From: Planctomycetaceae bacterium
Lineage (GTDB): Bacteria; Planctomycetota; Planctomycetia; Pirellulales; Pirellulaceae
Direction of reading: 5' to 3'
Length of the DNA stretch: 17,208 nucleotides
Assembly (NCBI GenBank): GCA_002702965.1
Contig: PADE01000155.1
Location: 23,629 to 40,836, forward strand
A program made the translations under genes and the position numbers. Of the stretch, positions 7,901-14,371 are shown in pieces. The number at the start of each line of letters is the position of its first letter. Within the stretch, counting starts at the first letter, position 1. Under the pieces are notes generated by a model. It did not search any database. It worked only from the letters and a program-made list of their open reading frames with translations, and was not told the DNA's origin.

Positions 7901-9483
7901 GAACTGAACACCCTCAGACCGCGCTGCGCCACACCGCGCTGCCGCGAGTTGGTCACGAAGCGAGCCACCGCCGCAGCCGAGTGTCCGGGGATCGAGTGTC
8001 CGCTCTGGGACCCGCCCTTGCCGGTCGGCGAGCGTGGTTTCCGGGCCCGCCAAAGCAGCAGCGTGGATCCGTCTTGCTGAACGTCGAGCAGCGGATCGTC
8101 AGCCACCGCTCGAATCCCCCGGGAGATCCGTACCCAATCGATCGGGCCGCTGCACCCCAGCCGTTCCCGAACCAACCGTCCGATCGCCAGCCCACCCGGC
8201 ACAACGGTCCTGCGGCGCGATCGCACGGTTTGATCCGCAACCGTCTTTCCGTCGACGAGCAGCCGCACACGGTCGGGCTCGTACAGCATCGTCACGGTAT
8301 GCGGCTGACCATCACAGAGCATCGCGCGCGAGCGGACATGATCGGGTTCCATCCCCGGAAGATACGCGGTAAACAACCCGCTACCGGTCACTGTGAAAAT
8401 CTCCCAGTGCGCAGCGGACGCTTTCGTGTCGCTGGCAACCAGGATGTTGTAACGGCTGCGATCGGACAGCGTGACACGGCATTCGATCGTCAACGGCGGC
8501 GCCCGATACGCCGCCTGTCCTTCGAGCATCGCCCCTTCGATGTCGGGCCCGTTGTCCGGAGCATCTTCCTCGGGCGACCAGGTGCGCAGCGGCGGCTTGG
8601 GACCTGGCGGTTTCCCGTCGAGCTGCGGCAGGATCCAGTCGAGTCCGTCCAGATTATCGGCCAGCCGTTGTTCCACATCATCCTGCGTGTGCCCGATGAT
8701 CCCGACCGGTCCACGGTATCCGGAGTCGCGTAGGATCTTCATCAGACTGACGTCCAATTCACCTTCGCCCAGCGGCAAAATTTTCTTCCCGCTGCGCTCG
8801 CCGTTGCGCGACATTCCGTTCAAGTTGAGACAGAGCAGATACGGCTTCATCAGCGCCAGGATCTTCGCAAACTCATCGATCCGTGCGTGCGCATGGTGCT
8901 GGTTGTATACAATCCCCACATGCTCGGCCCGGTGGTGCTCGCGGAGATACTGGCAAACGGCCACCAAGTTCTCCGGTTCACCACTCCAGCCACCGTGATT
9001 GTAAAGCCCCAGCTTGCTCCCCATCTTTCGTGTCTGCCGCACCAACGGGAGTATCTGCTCGGCTGCCGACCGAACGCGAGCCGCCTGCGTTTGGCCCGCG
9101 GGTTGACTCAGCATTTTCCAAATTTGCGGATGGAGCTTGTATTTCTCGAACAGCCGGAACGCCTGCGGATGGGTATCCCAAAACGCGAAGTACTCCAATC
9201 CGTGCTGTCGATATTGCAGAATTTCCTCTTCGAAGGTGGCGACGTGCTTTTCGCGCCAGTCGTAGGCGACGCGGCGCAGCCCGAGTCGCTTCAGCATCTG
9301 GGCGCGTTCGGCGGGCCCGCGTTGCTTGCCGTCGAACGGGACAATACACCAAGCCACCAGCTGATTACGGTCGAACAGTCGGTTGGCCTGTGCCTTCTCG
9401 GCGGGCGACTGGGCGCCGACGTCAGACAGTACGCCAACGGTGAGAAGAACAAAACCTACACACGGAGGGATGAGACGATGCAT
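4951..9483 (-). CDS. exported multidomain redox protein: TIM barrel, LamG-like, cytochrome c, DUF6797, beta-propeller, azurin-like
   Basis: 1510 residues from ATG 9483; a TTG five codons earlier has no better ribosome site. Modules in order: signal peptide (1-24, VGA cleavage); xylose-isomerase-like TIM barrel (about 35-290); LamG/concanavalin-like domain (about 315-480); TIGR02603-type c-heme domain (about 505-660) with CLSCH at Cys533, Cys536, His537 and a likely distal Met632 (TLMPENL); DUF6797 (about 690-825); glucose/sorbosone-dehydrogenase-like propeller (about 930-1230); azurin-like cupredoxin (about 1385-1507). The copper site is explicit: His1420 (VVPHNW), then Cys1488, His1493, Met1497 in CTFPGHWLIM, the exact azurin spacing. 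A periplasmic or surface oxidase passing electrons between heme and type-1 copper is inferred. The TIM barrel has Asn or other residues where the usual Glu/Asp/His/Glu metal ligands would be. It stands alone on the minus strand, with 156 bp upstream and 190 bp downstream. Confidence 0.9.
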   Translation of the reverse strand: MHRLIPPCVGFVLLTVGVLSDVGAQSPAEKAQANRLFDRNQLVAWCIVPFDGKQRGPAERAQMLKRLGLRRVAYDWREKHVATFEEEILQYRQHGLEYFAFWDTHPQAFRLFEKYKLHPQIWKMLSQPAGQTQAARVRSAAEQILPLVRQTRKMGSKLGLYNHGGWSGEPENLVAVCQYLREHHRAEHVGIVYNQHHAHARIDEFAKILALMKPYLLCLNLNGMSRNGERSGKKILPLGEGELDVSLMKILRDSGYRGPVGIIGHTQDDVEQRLADNLDGLDWILPQLDGKPPGPKPPLRTWSPEEDAPDNGPDIEGAMLEGQAAYRAPPLTIECRVTLSDRSRYNILVASDTKASAAHWEIFTVTGSGLFTAYLPGMEPDHVRSRAMLCDGQPHTVTMLYEPDRVRLLVDGKTVADQTVRSRRRTVVPGGLAIGRLVRERLGCSGPIDWVRISRGIRAVADDPLLDVQQDGSTLLLWRARKPRSPTGKGGSQSGHSIPGHSAAAVARFVTNSRQRGVAQRGLRVFSSAESACLSCHKITRHGGSVGPDLTQLGRQRKPAEIIESVVWPQRHVEPAYRARMIFTADGRAYRGYVLRRNAHQLILRDPTQPAAEPVTIDVDQIEAEREIGTLMPENLIASLSDTERNDLFCFLLGLGCADGIPPQQLDGLLAHAHGHRSASFAVPRKPLQPDDWPSWRHSVNRDRVYDFYAKQADYFRRQPNGPTLLQDYPGLDGGQLGHWGNQDDEYWSSPRWNDTLLGSVQCGIFRGAGVTVPRGVCVKLDEDGLHSACFNPDTLSYDAVWTGGFLKFSSFRHGFLDGLLLDGSPAARPEGSRPPAPFRYRGFYRDGNRVVFAYRVGAVEYLDSPSSQDGRFTRRVAPAKEHPSFARISEPPRRPPRVFETPIELGSAAPYAIDTIGLPTKNPWNAQIFVGGLNFLSDGSAMICTMHGDVWRVEGYQFPSRVARWTRFASGLHHLLGMVIDDDGIFVLGRDQITRLHDFNDDGRADFYECFCNAYVTSPAGHDFTCGLQRDPQGYFYTASGSQGLLRISPDGKRAEILATGFRNPDGCGLLPDGTLTVPCSEGDWTPASMICRVHPGEQTEPSFHGAGGPRQGQLPALPLAYLPRGVDNSSGGQTVVNSDRWGPLEGQLIHFSFGAGAHMLVLRDELAGQWQGAVVPLPGEFRSGVHRGRFHPTDGQLYVGGMQGWGTYTTDDGCFQRVRYTGGAVQLPVGFRVHENGIAVRFSEPLDAGIATDATNHFAQCWNYRYSAAYGSPEFSTKHTGVRGHDRLAISGAHIGDDARTLFLEIPELQPVNQLHLRVRSGAARDHELFVTVHRLADPYTAIPGYQSTDKTIAPHPIVADLAMATRSIPNPHRQPLERARQVTVTTGSNLSYQTRIVRAQAGEPLALTLANPDVVPHNWALAKPGTLRRVGQLANRLVSDPEAVLRHYVPRTSDVLAYTDVVFPGESFTIYFHAPEQPGRYPFLCTFPGHWLIMNGTLLVERRSRTR

Positions 9484-9615
9484 GAGCTCGCGTATCAATC
9501 ACGGAGGGCAGGGGAGTCGAACGGCAGCCGGGTGGAACCCCGGGCAGCCACCGTTGGCCATCATACTGGCTGGGGACGCAGAGACGAAGCGGCGATCACC
9601 GTTTGCTCAAAGTGA

Positions 9616-9639
9616 GTCCGCGACACCCCAGCAGCGGAC
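9616..9639 (-). terminator. possible hairpin terminator after the ATP-grasp gene
   Basis: On the minus strand, GTCCGC (9639-9634) and GCGGAC (9621-9616) form a 6-bp stem with a 12-base loop starting immediately after the TAG of the ATP-grasp gene (9642-9640). Only a short TCACTTTG follows, so the U-tract is poor. The rest of 9484-9615 should hold the promoter of the large redox gene. It also has a 5-bp CCGGG/CCCGG stem-loop, and no clear -35/-10 pair that I can defend. Confidence 0.3.
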
Positions 9640-10875
9640 CTACGGATCGATGACAAATTCCAAACAGGCGTGCGCGGCGCGGAGGATCGCCTCGACGGCG
9701 GTCGAGGACTCGGCCCGCGCAAACAAAAAGCCCAGATATTGCGCACCCTCGGGGAGTGGCACCAGCGTTTGTCCCAGGTGCGCCGAAATCGTCACCCCTT
9801 CGATCCCGCTCACACCACGGGCCTCGTCGAGACCGCGGATTTCACCTAATTTGCCGGCGCGCGGAATCGGGATCATCATGACCCCTGCAGGCTGACCCTG
9901 CAGCCGAGGCAATTCTTGATGCTCCTGAAGCGCGTGACGAATGATCAATTCCTCAAGCGACAACCCGGTACCGAAACGCAGTACACGTGAACAGAGCCCG
10001 CCAATCGATCGGGGATTGACCTCGATCACCGAGGGACCACCCGGCGGCAGGCGCAGCTCCGCGTGGACGGGCCCGTCGGTCAGCCCGATCGCACAGGCCG
10101 CCTGTTGTGCGCACCGCGCGATGCGTTGTTGCGTGGCGTCATCCAATCGGGACGGGGTCACGTAGATCGTCTCTTCGAAGAACGGACCGTCCAGCGGATC
10201 GGGCTTATCGAACAGCGCGAGGGTTTTGAGCGCGCCCTCCGTGAGCAGACCTTCGAGGGCCACCTCAGGCCCCCCCACGAACTGCTCGACGAGAAATTCC
10301 CGCGGCGCGGGTGGCTCGTGCGGCGCGGTCGACGCGCACTTGAGAATGGCAGCCAGGCGATCGACCGCCGGCACAAACTGCGTCGGTCCGTCCGCCCGCA
10401 TCACACCTTGACTGCCGGCTCCTGAAAGCGGTTTGATGACACACGGGTAAGGAATCCGCGCAGCCAGCGCGGCGCGGTCTTCATCGAACGAACAGAGGCT
10501 GAATGCCGGGGCCGGGACTCCGGCCCGTTGAAATCGCTGCCGCGCGTGGTGTTTGTCACCGGCACAACGGGCCGAATCGATGGAATTGTGACGCAGTCCA
10601 AGCGCGGCCGCGATGGTAGCTCCCACCTCTACGACCTGGCTATCCACCGGCACCACCGCATCGATCGCATACCGACGCGCAAAGGCGCAGACCCGCTGCG
10701 CGGCGGATTGTGGGTCATTGAAGTCGAGCGTCAGCAAGGCAGCCGGATTGAGATGACCTAGAGTGTTGGCCTGTTCCGAAGCGACCGTGACATCCACCCC
10801 CACTTGTACCGCCGCGTCCAGAAACGCCTCGGTGCGGTACGAGGTGGTCGGCAACAGCAGCAGCACCCGGGGCAT
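9640..10875 (-). CDS. ATP-grasp domain protein (carboxylate-amine ligase-like)
   Basis: 411 residues from ATG 10875 (a GTG one codon earlier is possible). An N-terminal pre-ATP-grasp Rossmann-like region (MPRVLLLLPTTSYR, about 1-100) precedes the ATP-grasp core. The core shows Lys148 in CVIKPLSGAGSQG with the glycine-rich loop at 152-157, the VEQFVGGPEVALEG strand at 196-209, and Mg-binding Glu285/Asn287 in EVNPRSIGG. The tail, with MMIPIPRAGKLGEIRG and YLGFLFARAES, resembles the C-terminal domain of L-amino-acid ligases. The reaction is ATP-driven joining of a carboxylate and an amine or similar nucleophile through an acyl phosphate; substrates are unknown. The start lies 8 bp after the Nfu stop, so the two are almost certainly cotranscribed and possibly translationally coupled. 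No strong ribosome site of its own is seen. No signal peptide, so cytoplasmic. Confidence 0.88.
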   Translation of the reverse strand: MPRVLLLLPTTSYRTEAFLDAAVQVGVDVTVASEQANTLGHLNPAALLTLDFNDPQSAAQRVCAFARRYAIDAVVPVDSQVVEVGATIAAALGLRHNSIDSARCAGDKHHARQRFQRAGVPAPAFSLCSFDEDRAALAARIPYPCVIKPLSGAGSQGVMRADGPTQFVPAVDRLAAILKCASTAPHEPPAPREFLVEQFVGGPEVALEGLLTEGALKTLALFDKPDPLDGPFFEETIYVTPSRLDDATQQRIARCAQQAACAIGLTDGPVHAELRLPPGGPSVIEVNPRSIGGLCSRVLRFGTGLSLEELIIRHALQEHQELPRLQGQPAGVMMIPIPRAGKLGEIRGLDEARGVSGIEGVTISAHLGQTLVPLPEGAQYLGFLFARAESSTAVEAILRAAHACLEFVIDP

Positions 10876-10883
10876 CACTCGCG

Positions 10884-11483
10884 CTACTTCTTGGACGGCG
10901 TATAGTAGGGATTACGCCCCGCGGCGTGGTCGGTGACGTCGAGAATCTCCGCCACTTCGGGAACCGACGCCCGAATCGAGTTTTCGATGCCGAACTTCAA
11001 GGTCACATCCGCCTGACCACACCCCTGACAACCGCCACCCATCTGGATATAGACGCGGTTTTCCTGAACGTCGATGAGCCGGATCACGCCACCGTGCTCG
11101 GCAACCGAAGGATTGACCTCGCTGTCGAGTACCTGTTGCACGCTCGCCCGAATTTCGTCGCTGGAGGGCATGTCCTCCCAGACCGCATCGCTCACCGCCG
11201 GGTCCCCGGTCGCTAGATGCTCTCGGATGACGATACCGATCGACCGGCCGATCCCCGGCCACTCGCCCGCTACCGTTTTGTTGACCGTGACCTGATCGTG
11301 CGCGATGATCACCCGCGAGATTCCGTCAATCGCAAACAGCCGCTCTGCCAGCGGTGAGCCCTCGGCTTTCTCTTTGTTGAGAAAGGCAAACGATTTGTCC
11401 GGATAGACTGGTCGGTCAACCGTAAATCGGCAAGTGGCTTCTGAGATCGGTTCGCCCGTAATGGAGATCTCCGCTGTCGACAT
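10884..11483 (-). CDS. Nfu-type iron-sulfur cluster carrier (Nfu_N + NifU C-terminal domain)
   Basis: 199 residues from ATG 11483. Residues 6-90 form the Nfu N-terminal domain (ITGEPISEATCRFTVDRP, EGSPLAERLFAIDGI, VTVNKT). Residues about 108-182 form the NifU C-terminal domain with the cluster-binding CxxC at Cys152 and Cys155 (GGGCQGCGQADVTLK). Nfu proteins receive an Fe-S cluster from a scaffold and pass it to client enzymes in the cytoplasm. The open frame extends 41 codons upstream to 11606, but that part is unlike the family, and a GGGA lies about 10 nt before ATG 11483, so the shorter start is preferred. It is followed after 8 bp by the ATP-grasp gene, an arrangement I cannot tie to a known pathway. 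It is divergent from the SMP-30-like gene across 324 bp. Confidence 0.93.
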   Translation of the reverse strand: MSTAEISITGEPISEATCRFTVDRPVYPDKSFAFLNKEKAEGSPLAERLFAIDGISRVIIAHDQVTVNKTVAGEWPGIGRSIGIVIREHLATGDPAVSDAVWEDMPSSDEIRASVQQVLDSEVNPSVAEHGGVIRLIDVQENRVYIQMGGGCQGCGQADVTLKFGIENSIRASVPEVAEILDVTDHAAGRNPYYTPSKK

Positions 11484-11594
11484 GCGCGTGATTCCCTGAT
11501 TTCTAGACAAAGGAAACTGGGTACTCGATCCACCGTCGGGCCGACCTTCGTGGGACACATCTCGCCCCACCTCGCCGAACGCCCCTCTACTCAG

Positions 11595-11600
11595 ATTGTA
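11595..11600 (-). promoter_or_regulatory. candidate -10 element for the Nfu/ATP-grasp pair
   Basis: Minus-strand TACAAT, one mismatch from the sigma-70 consensus, about 111 bp upstream of the Nfu ATG. No good TTGACA-like hexamer is found at 16-18 bp, so this is a weak call. If it is real, the longer Nfu start at 11606 would lie inside the promoter, which supports the start at 11483. Confidence 0.25.
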
Positions 11601-11651
11601 CCTCAAAATACGACCACATATCCTAGGATGTTCTGCAAGTTAGGGTAAGAG

Positions 11652-11765
11652 GGGTCGAACCGGTGTAGCAACCGTCGACCCGCAGGGATTCGCTGCGGGG
11701 CCCGACACGCCGGCTCAACGAGCAGCGGTGGATCGCCTCCCGATTGCATCCGCGCCGAAGCGCGG
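11652..11765 (+). other. structured intergenic/leader region with three hairpins upstream of the SMP-30-like gene
   Basis: The 324-bp divergent gap 11484-11807 holds no gene I can support. Three stems are visible: GGGTCG/CGACCC (11652-11657 with 11676-11681) enclosing CGGT/ACCG; CCCGCAG/CTGCGGG (11679-11685 with 11693-11699, 7-base loop); and CCGCGC-CGAA-GCGCGG (11750-11765). The first two share bases 11679-11681, so they cannot both form fully. GACAC near 11704 can also pair with GTGTC at 11780. A tRNA was considered because of GGTCGAAC and rejected. It could be a 5' leader of the SMP-30-like mRNA or a small RNA, or chance pairing in GC-rich DNA. Confidence 0.35.
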
Positions 11766-11794
11766 TAGGCTGCGTCGATGTGTCAACTCCTGAC

Positions 11795-11800
11795 AAGGTG
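11795..11800 (+). promoter_or_regulatory. ribosome binding site deciding the SMP-30-like start
   Basis: AAGGTG, 7 nt before ATG 11808. The earlier in-frame ATG at 11778 has no such site and would spoil the signal peptide. Confidence 0.55.
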
Positions 11801-11807
11801 CCTAACC

Positions 11808-12869
11808 ATGCCTCGAACGATCGTCTCGTGTTTTCCACTGAGACCATGGATGGCAGTGATGCTGTGGCTGGAGCTGCTCATCGTGAGCGGTCATTCGACG
11901 GCCGCCGAGGAGCTGTTTGAGCAACCCGTCCCGCAGCCGATCGGCATCGTCGCTTTTGTCGAGGGACCCGCCTGGCATCCGACCGGCAATGTCTATTTCA
12001 GCGACGGTGCGAACAACCGCATCATGCGTCGGGATCGGACCGGCGCCATGCACGTGTTCCGGCATCCGTCGGGCGCGGCCAATGGCCTGCTGTTTGATCT
12101 CGAGGGGCGGCTGCTCGCCTGCGAAGGCCCCGGGCCACAGGGACACCGCCGGGTGACCCGCACCGAACCCGACGGCACAATCACCGTTCTGACGGACCGT
12201 TTTCAGAAACACCGGTACGCCGGCCCCAACGACCTGACGATCGATTCCAAGGGCCGCATCTATTTTACCGACCCCCGCTACGGTTCCCGCCGGGGGCTGG
12301 AAATTCTCGACCGGGACGGGCGGGCCATCGAGGGCATCTATCGAATCGATCCCGACGGAAGCGTCACGCAGGTACTAACCCATGAGGTCAACCGGCCCAA
12401 CGGAATCTGTATTTCCGCCGACGATCGCTGGTTGTTCGTTGTCGACAACAACAACAATACGCCGGACGTGCCGCGCGCCGTGTGGCGATTCGCCGTTACA
12501 CCAGCCGGTACCGTGGTTCCCGGGAGTCGAAAAAAGCTGCACGATTTTGGGCGCGGTCGTGGGGGAGACGGGATGGCGCTGGACGTCGCGGGCCGACTCT
12601 ATATCGCGGCCGGCCGCACTGTTGCCAGCCCCCCACACGAGACCACCGAAGTGCCGGGAGGGGTCTACGTGATCACGCCCGAGGGAAAACAGGTCGGCTT
12701 TGTCCCGATTCCTGAAGACGAAGTCACCAACTGTACCTTTGGCGGCCGCGATTTGAAGACACTCTACATCACCGCCGGTCACACGCTGTGGAGCATCGGG
12801 GTGAGGACCGCTGGGTTCGTTCCCTGGCTGAGCCGGAAAGCGACCGACACGCGCGTGCGCCCCAAGTAA
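11808..12869 (+). CDS. exported SMP-30/gluconolactonase/LRE-like beta-propeller
   Basis: 353 residues. Starting at ATG 11808 gives a signal peptide (MPRTIVSCFPLRPWMAVMLW, then a hydrophobic stretch and cleavage after about STAA at 30-33), so the protein is exported. The body is a six-bladed SMP-30-type propeller with the expected metal-site positions: Glu52 in VEGPAWHPTG, Asn141 in GPNDLTID, Asn198 in NRPNGI and Asp213 in VVDNNNN. Blade motifs such as DGANNRIMRRD and GRIYFTDPRYG are clear. Known relatives hydrolyse sugar lactones with Ca or Zn; an exported form would act on an oxidised sugar or another lactone, but the substrate is not known. It is the first gene of a + strand set, 49 bp before the sulfatase. 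Confidence 0.9.
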   Translation: MPRTIVSCFPLRPWMAVMLWLELLIVSGHSTAAEELFEQPVPQPIGIVAFVEGPAWHPTGNVYFSDGANNRIMRRDRTGAMHVFRHPSGAANGLLFDLEGRLLACEGPGPQGHRRVTRTEPDGTITVLTDRFQKHRYAGPNDLTIDSKGRIYFTDPRYGSRRGLEILDRDGRAIEGIYRIDPDGSVTQVLTHEVNRPNGICISADDRWLFVVDNNNNTPDVPRAVWRFAVTPAGTVVPGSRKKLHDFGRGRGGDGMALDVAGRLYIAAGRTVASPPHETTEVPGGVYVITPEGKQVGFVPIPEDEVTNCTFGGRDLKTLYITAGHTLWSIGVRTAGFVPWLSRKATDTRVRPK

Positions 12870-12918
12870 CCGTGGCGGCAACCGCGGGGGCCCACTCCAC
12901 CAACCGACGAGCCTCTGT

Positions 12919-14235
12919 ATGGATTTGCTGATCGGCCTGTTGTTGTCCACCGGTGTGGCGGTCGCCGACCCCACGCCGTCTACGTTGCACCGCGCAGCGA
13001 CCGCTGCCAAGCAGTCACCCAACATCCTGCTGATCTTGGCCGACGACGTGGGACAGGAGGTACTCGGATGTTACGGAGGCAAGTCCTACCCCACACCGCA
13101 CATCGATTCGCTGGCCCGTGACGGGATGAAATTCCACCACGCCTACAGCATGCCGGTCTGCCATCCTACGCGGATCGCGCTGATGACGGGACGCTATCCG
13201 TTTCGGTTCGGCCAGCCGGCCTGGGGCAGCTTCCCCAAAAGGATCGAGTCACAGACGTTTTCGCGTCTGCTGCAGGGGGCGGGTTACGCCACCGCGGTGG
13301 CTGGCAAATGGCAGTTGGCCCTGCTCAAACGCGACCCGCAGCACCCCCGCCGCCTGGGATTCGACGCGTACTCTCTGTTCGGCTGGCACGAAGGGCCGCG
13401 CTATCACGACCCGCTGCTGTGGCAAAACGGCCGTCAGCGACAAGACCTGCAGGGAAAGTACGGCCCGGACGTGTATGTCGACTTCTTGGTCGATTTCATG
13501 AAACGCAACCGCGGGGGTCCGTTTCTGGCCTACTTCTCGATGGCCTTGTGCCACGACGTCACCGACGACCTGCCGCAGCCCGTCCCCTTCGGCCCCGGCA
13601 AAACCCGTTACGACAGCTACGCCGAAATGGCCCGCCAGATGGATCGCATCGTGGGACGTTTGTTGACCGCCTTGGACCAGCAGCGGCTGCGCGACAACAC
13701 GGTGGTCATCTTCACGACCGACAACGGCACACCCAAGCGGTCGATCGCCGGGGTGCGCAACGGCCAGTTCTACCGCGAGCCGGTCGTCTCGCTGCGCGGT
13801 TCGCAACGGATTGCGGGCGGCAAGGGCAATCTCCGAGACGACGGAACCCGCGTTCCGCTACTGGTTCGCTGGCCCCGTGTTACAGCCGCCGGCAGCGAGG
13901 TCGACGGGTTGGTAGACAGCAGTGATTTTCTGCCAACCCTGCTCGACCTGGCAGGCGCGCAACCGCCTGCTGACTTGGCGCTCGACGGTCGCAGTTTCTC
14001 CCCACTGCTCCGCGCTCGACCCGGCCCGCAGCGCCGCTGGTGTTACGCTGGTCTGGGTGGGCGGCACTGGGTCCGCACCAAGCGTTTCAAGCTGTACCGC
14101 GACGGCCGGTTCTTCGACGTCGCGTCCGATGTCAACGAACGGCGTCCGCTCGATCAAGCTACCGTGACGGGCAACGCGAAGGCGGCGCTGAACCTACTGG
14201 CCGAGGCGCTCGTGGGGCTGCAAAGTAAACGTTAG
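12919..14235 (+). CDS. exported sulfatase (arylsulfatase A-like)
   Basis: 438 residues. The N-terminus MDLLIGLLLSTGVAVADP is a plausible signal peptide, though without basic residues. The sulfatase core opens SPNILLILADDVG with Asp42 and Asp43 as metal ligands. The modification motif C-x-P-x-R is CHPTR, with Cys81 (to be formylglycine), Pro83 and Arg85. Further sites are Lys130 in AGKWQL, His212 in LCHD, Asp268/Asn269 in TTDNG and Lys302 in GGKGNLRDDGTRVP. Gln132 stands where many arylsulfatases have His (GKWH); the GKWQ form is, as I recall, a recurrent planctomycete subgroup. It removes sulfate from an ester, probably a sulfated polysaccharide, outside the cytoplasm. A formylglycine-generating enzyme must come from elsewhere. 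It lies 49 bp after the SMP-30-like gene and 136 bp before the DUF1549/DUF1553 gene. Confidence 0.95.
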   Translation: MDLLIGLLLSTGVAVADPTPSTLHRAATAAKQSPNILLILADDVGQEVLGCYGGKSYPTPHIDSLARDGMKFHHAYSMPVCHPTRIALMTGRYPFRFGQPAWGSFPKRIESQTFSRLLQGAGYATAVAGKWQLALLKRDPQHPRRLGFDAYSLFGWHEGPRYHDPLLWQNGRQRQDLQGKYGPDVYVDFLVDFMKRNRGGPFLAYFSMALCHDVTDDLPQPVPFGPGKTRYDSYAEMARQMDRIVGRLLTALDQQRLRDNTVVIFTTDNGTPKRSIAGVRNGQFYREPVVSLRGSQRIAGGKGNLRDDGTRVPLLVRWPRVTAAGSEVDGLVDSSDFLPTLLDLAGAQPPADLALDGRSFSPLLRARPGPQRRWCYAGLGGRHWVRTKRFKLYRDGRFFDVASDVNERRPLDQATVTGNAKAALNLLAEALVGLQSKR

Positions 14236-14237
14236 TT

Positions 14238-14254
14238 CGCCCAAGCGAAGGGCG
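14238..14254 (+). terminator. weak hairpin directly after the sulfatase stop
   Basis: CGCCC/GGGCG arms with a 7-base loop, beginning 2 bp after the TAG at 14233-14235. An alternative TTCGC-CCAA-GCGAA stem uses the same bases. No T-tract follows, so termination here is doubtful. Confidence 0.25.
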
Positions 14255-14283
14255 CACCGGCAAATCTGCGGGAAGTCGGTCAC

Positions 14284-14336
14284 CGCAAACGGCCATCAAC
14301 GGACGCCAGGGCGTTCGAGAATGGCTGCGGTTTGCG
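14284..14336. repeat. imperfect inverted repeat between the sulfatase and DUF1553 genes
   Basis: CGCAAAC (14284-14290) plus GCCAT (14292-14296) pair with ATGGC (14321-14325) plus GTTTGCG (14330-14336). This gives 12 bp interrupted by an uneven bulge (1 base against 4). A small stem, ACGC-CAGG-GCGT, sits in the loop. It ends 35 bp before the next start codon, so it would be in that gene's leader or mark the end of the sulfatase transcript. Confidence 0.4.
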
Positions 14337-14371
14337 AGGAGATCCGACGCAGATCGGCTAGGATAGTCTGC

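Noticed and set aside
8887..9615. 242-codon + strand open frame opposite the large redox gene
   Set aside because: It lies antisense to well-supported domains (signal peptide and TIM barrel) and shows no family motif; long antisense frames are common in GC-rich coding DNA. The same applies to 5698-6336 and 7858-8733.
11484..11606. 41-codon upstream extension of the Nfu protein
   Set aside because: The extension has no similarity to Nfu proteins, overlaps a possible -10 element, and the family start fits ATG 11483.
11640..11700. Possible tRNA (GGTCGAAC resembles a T-loop; 7-base loop on a 7-bp stem)
   Set aside because: No acceptor stem or D-arm can be built, and the 7-base loop lacks the U33/anticodon pattern on either strand.
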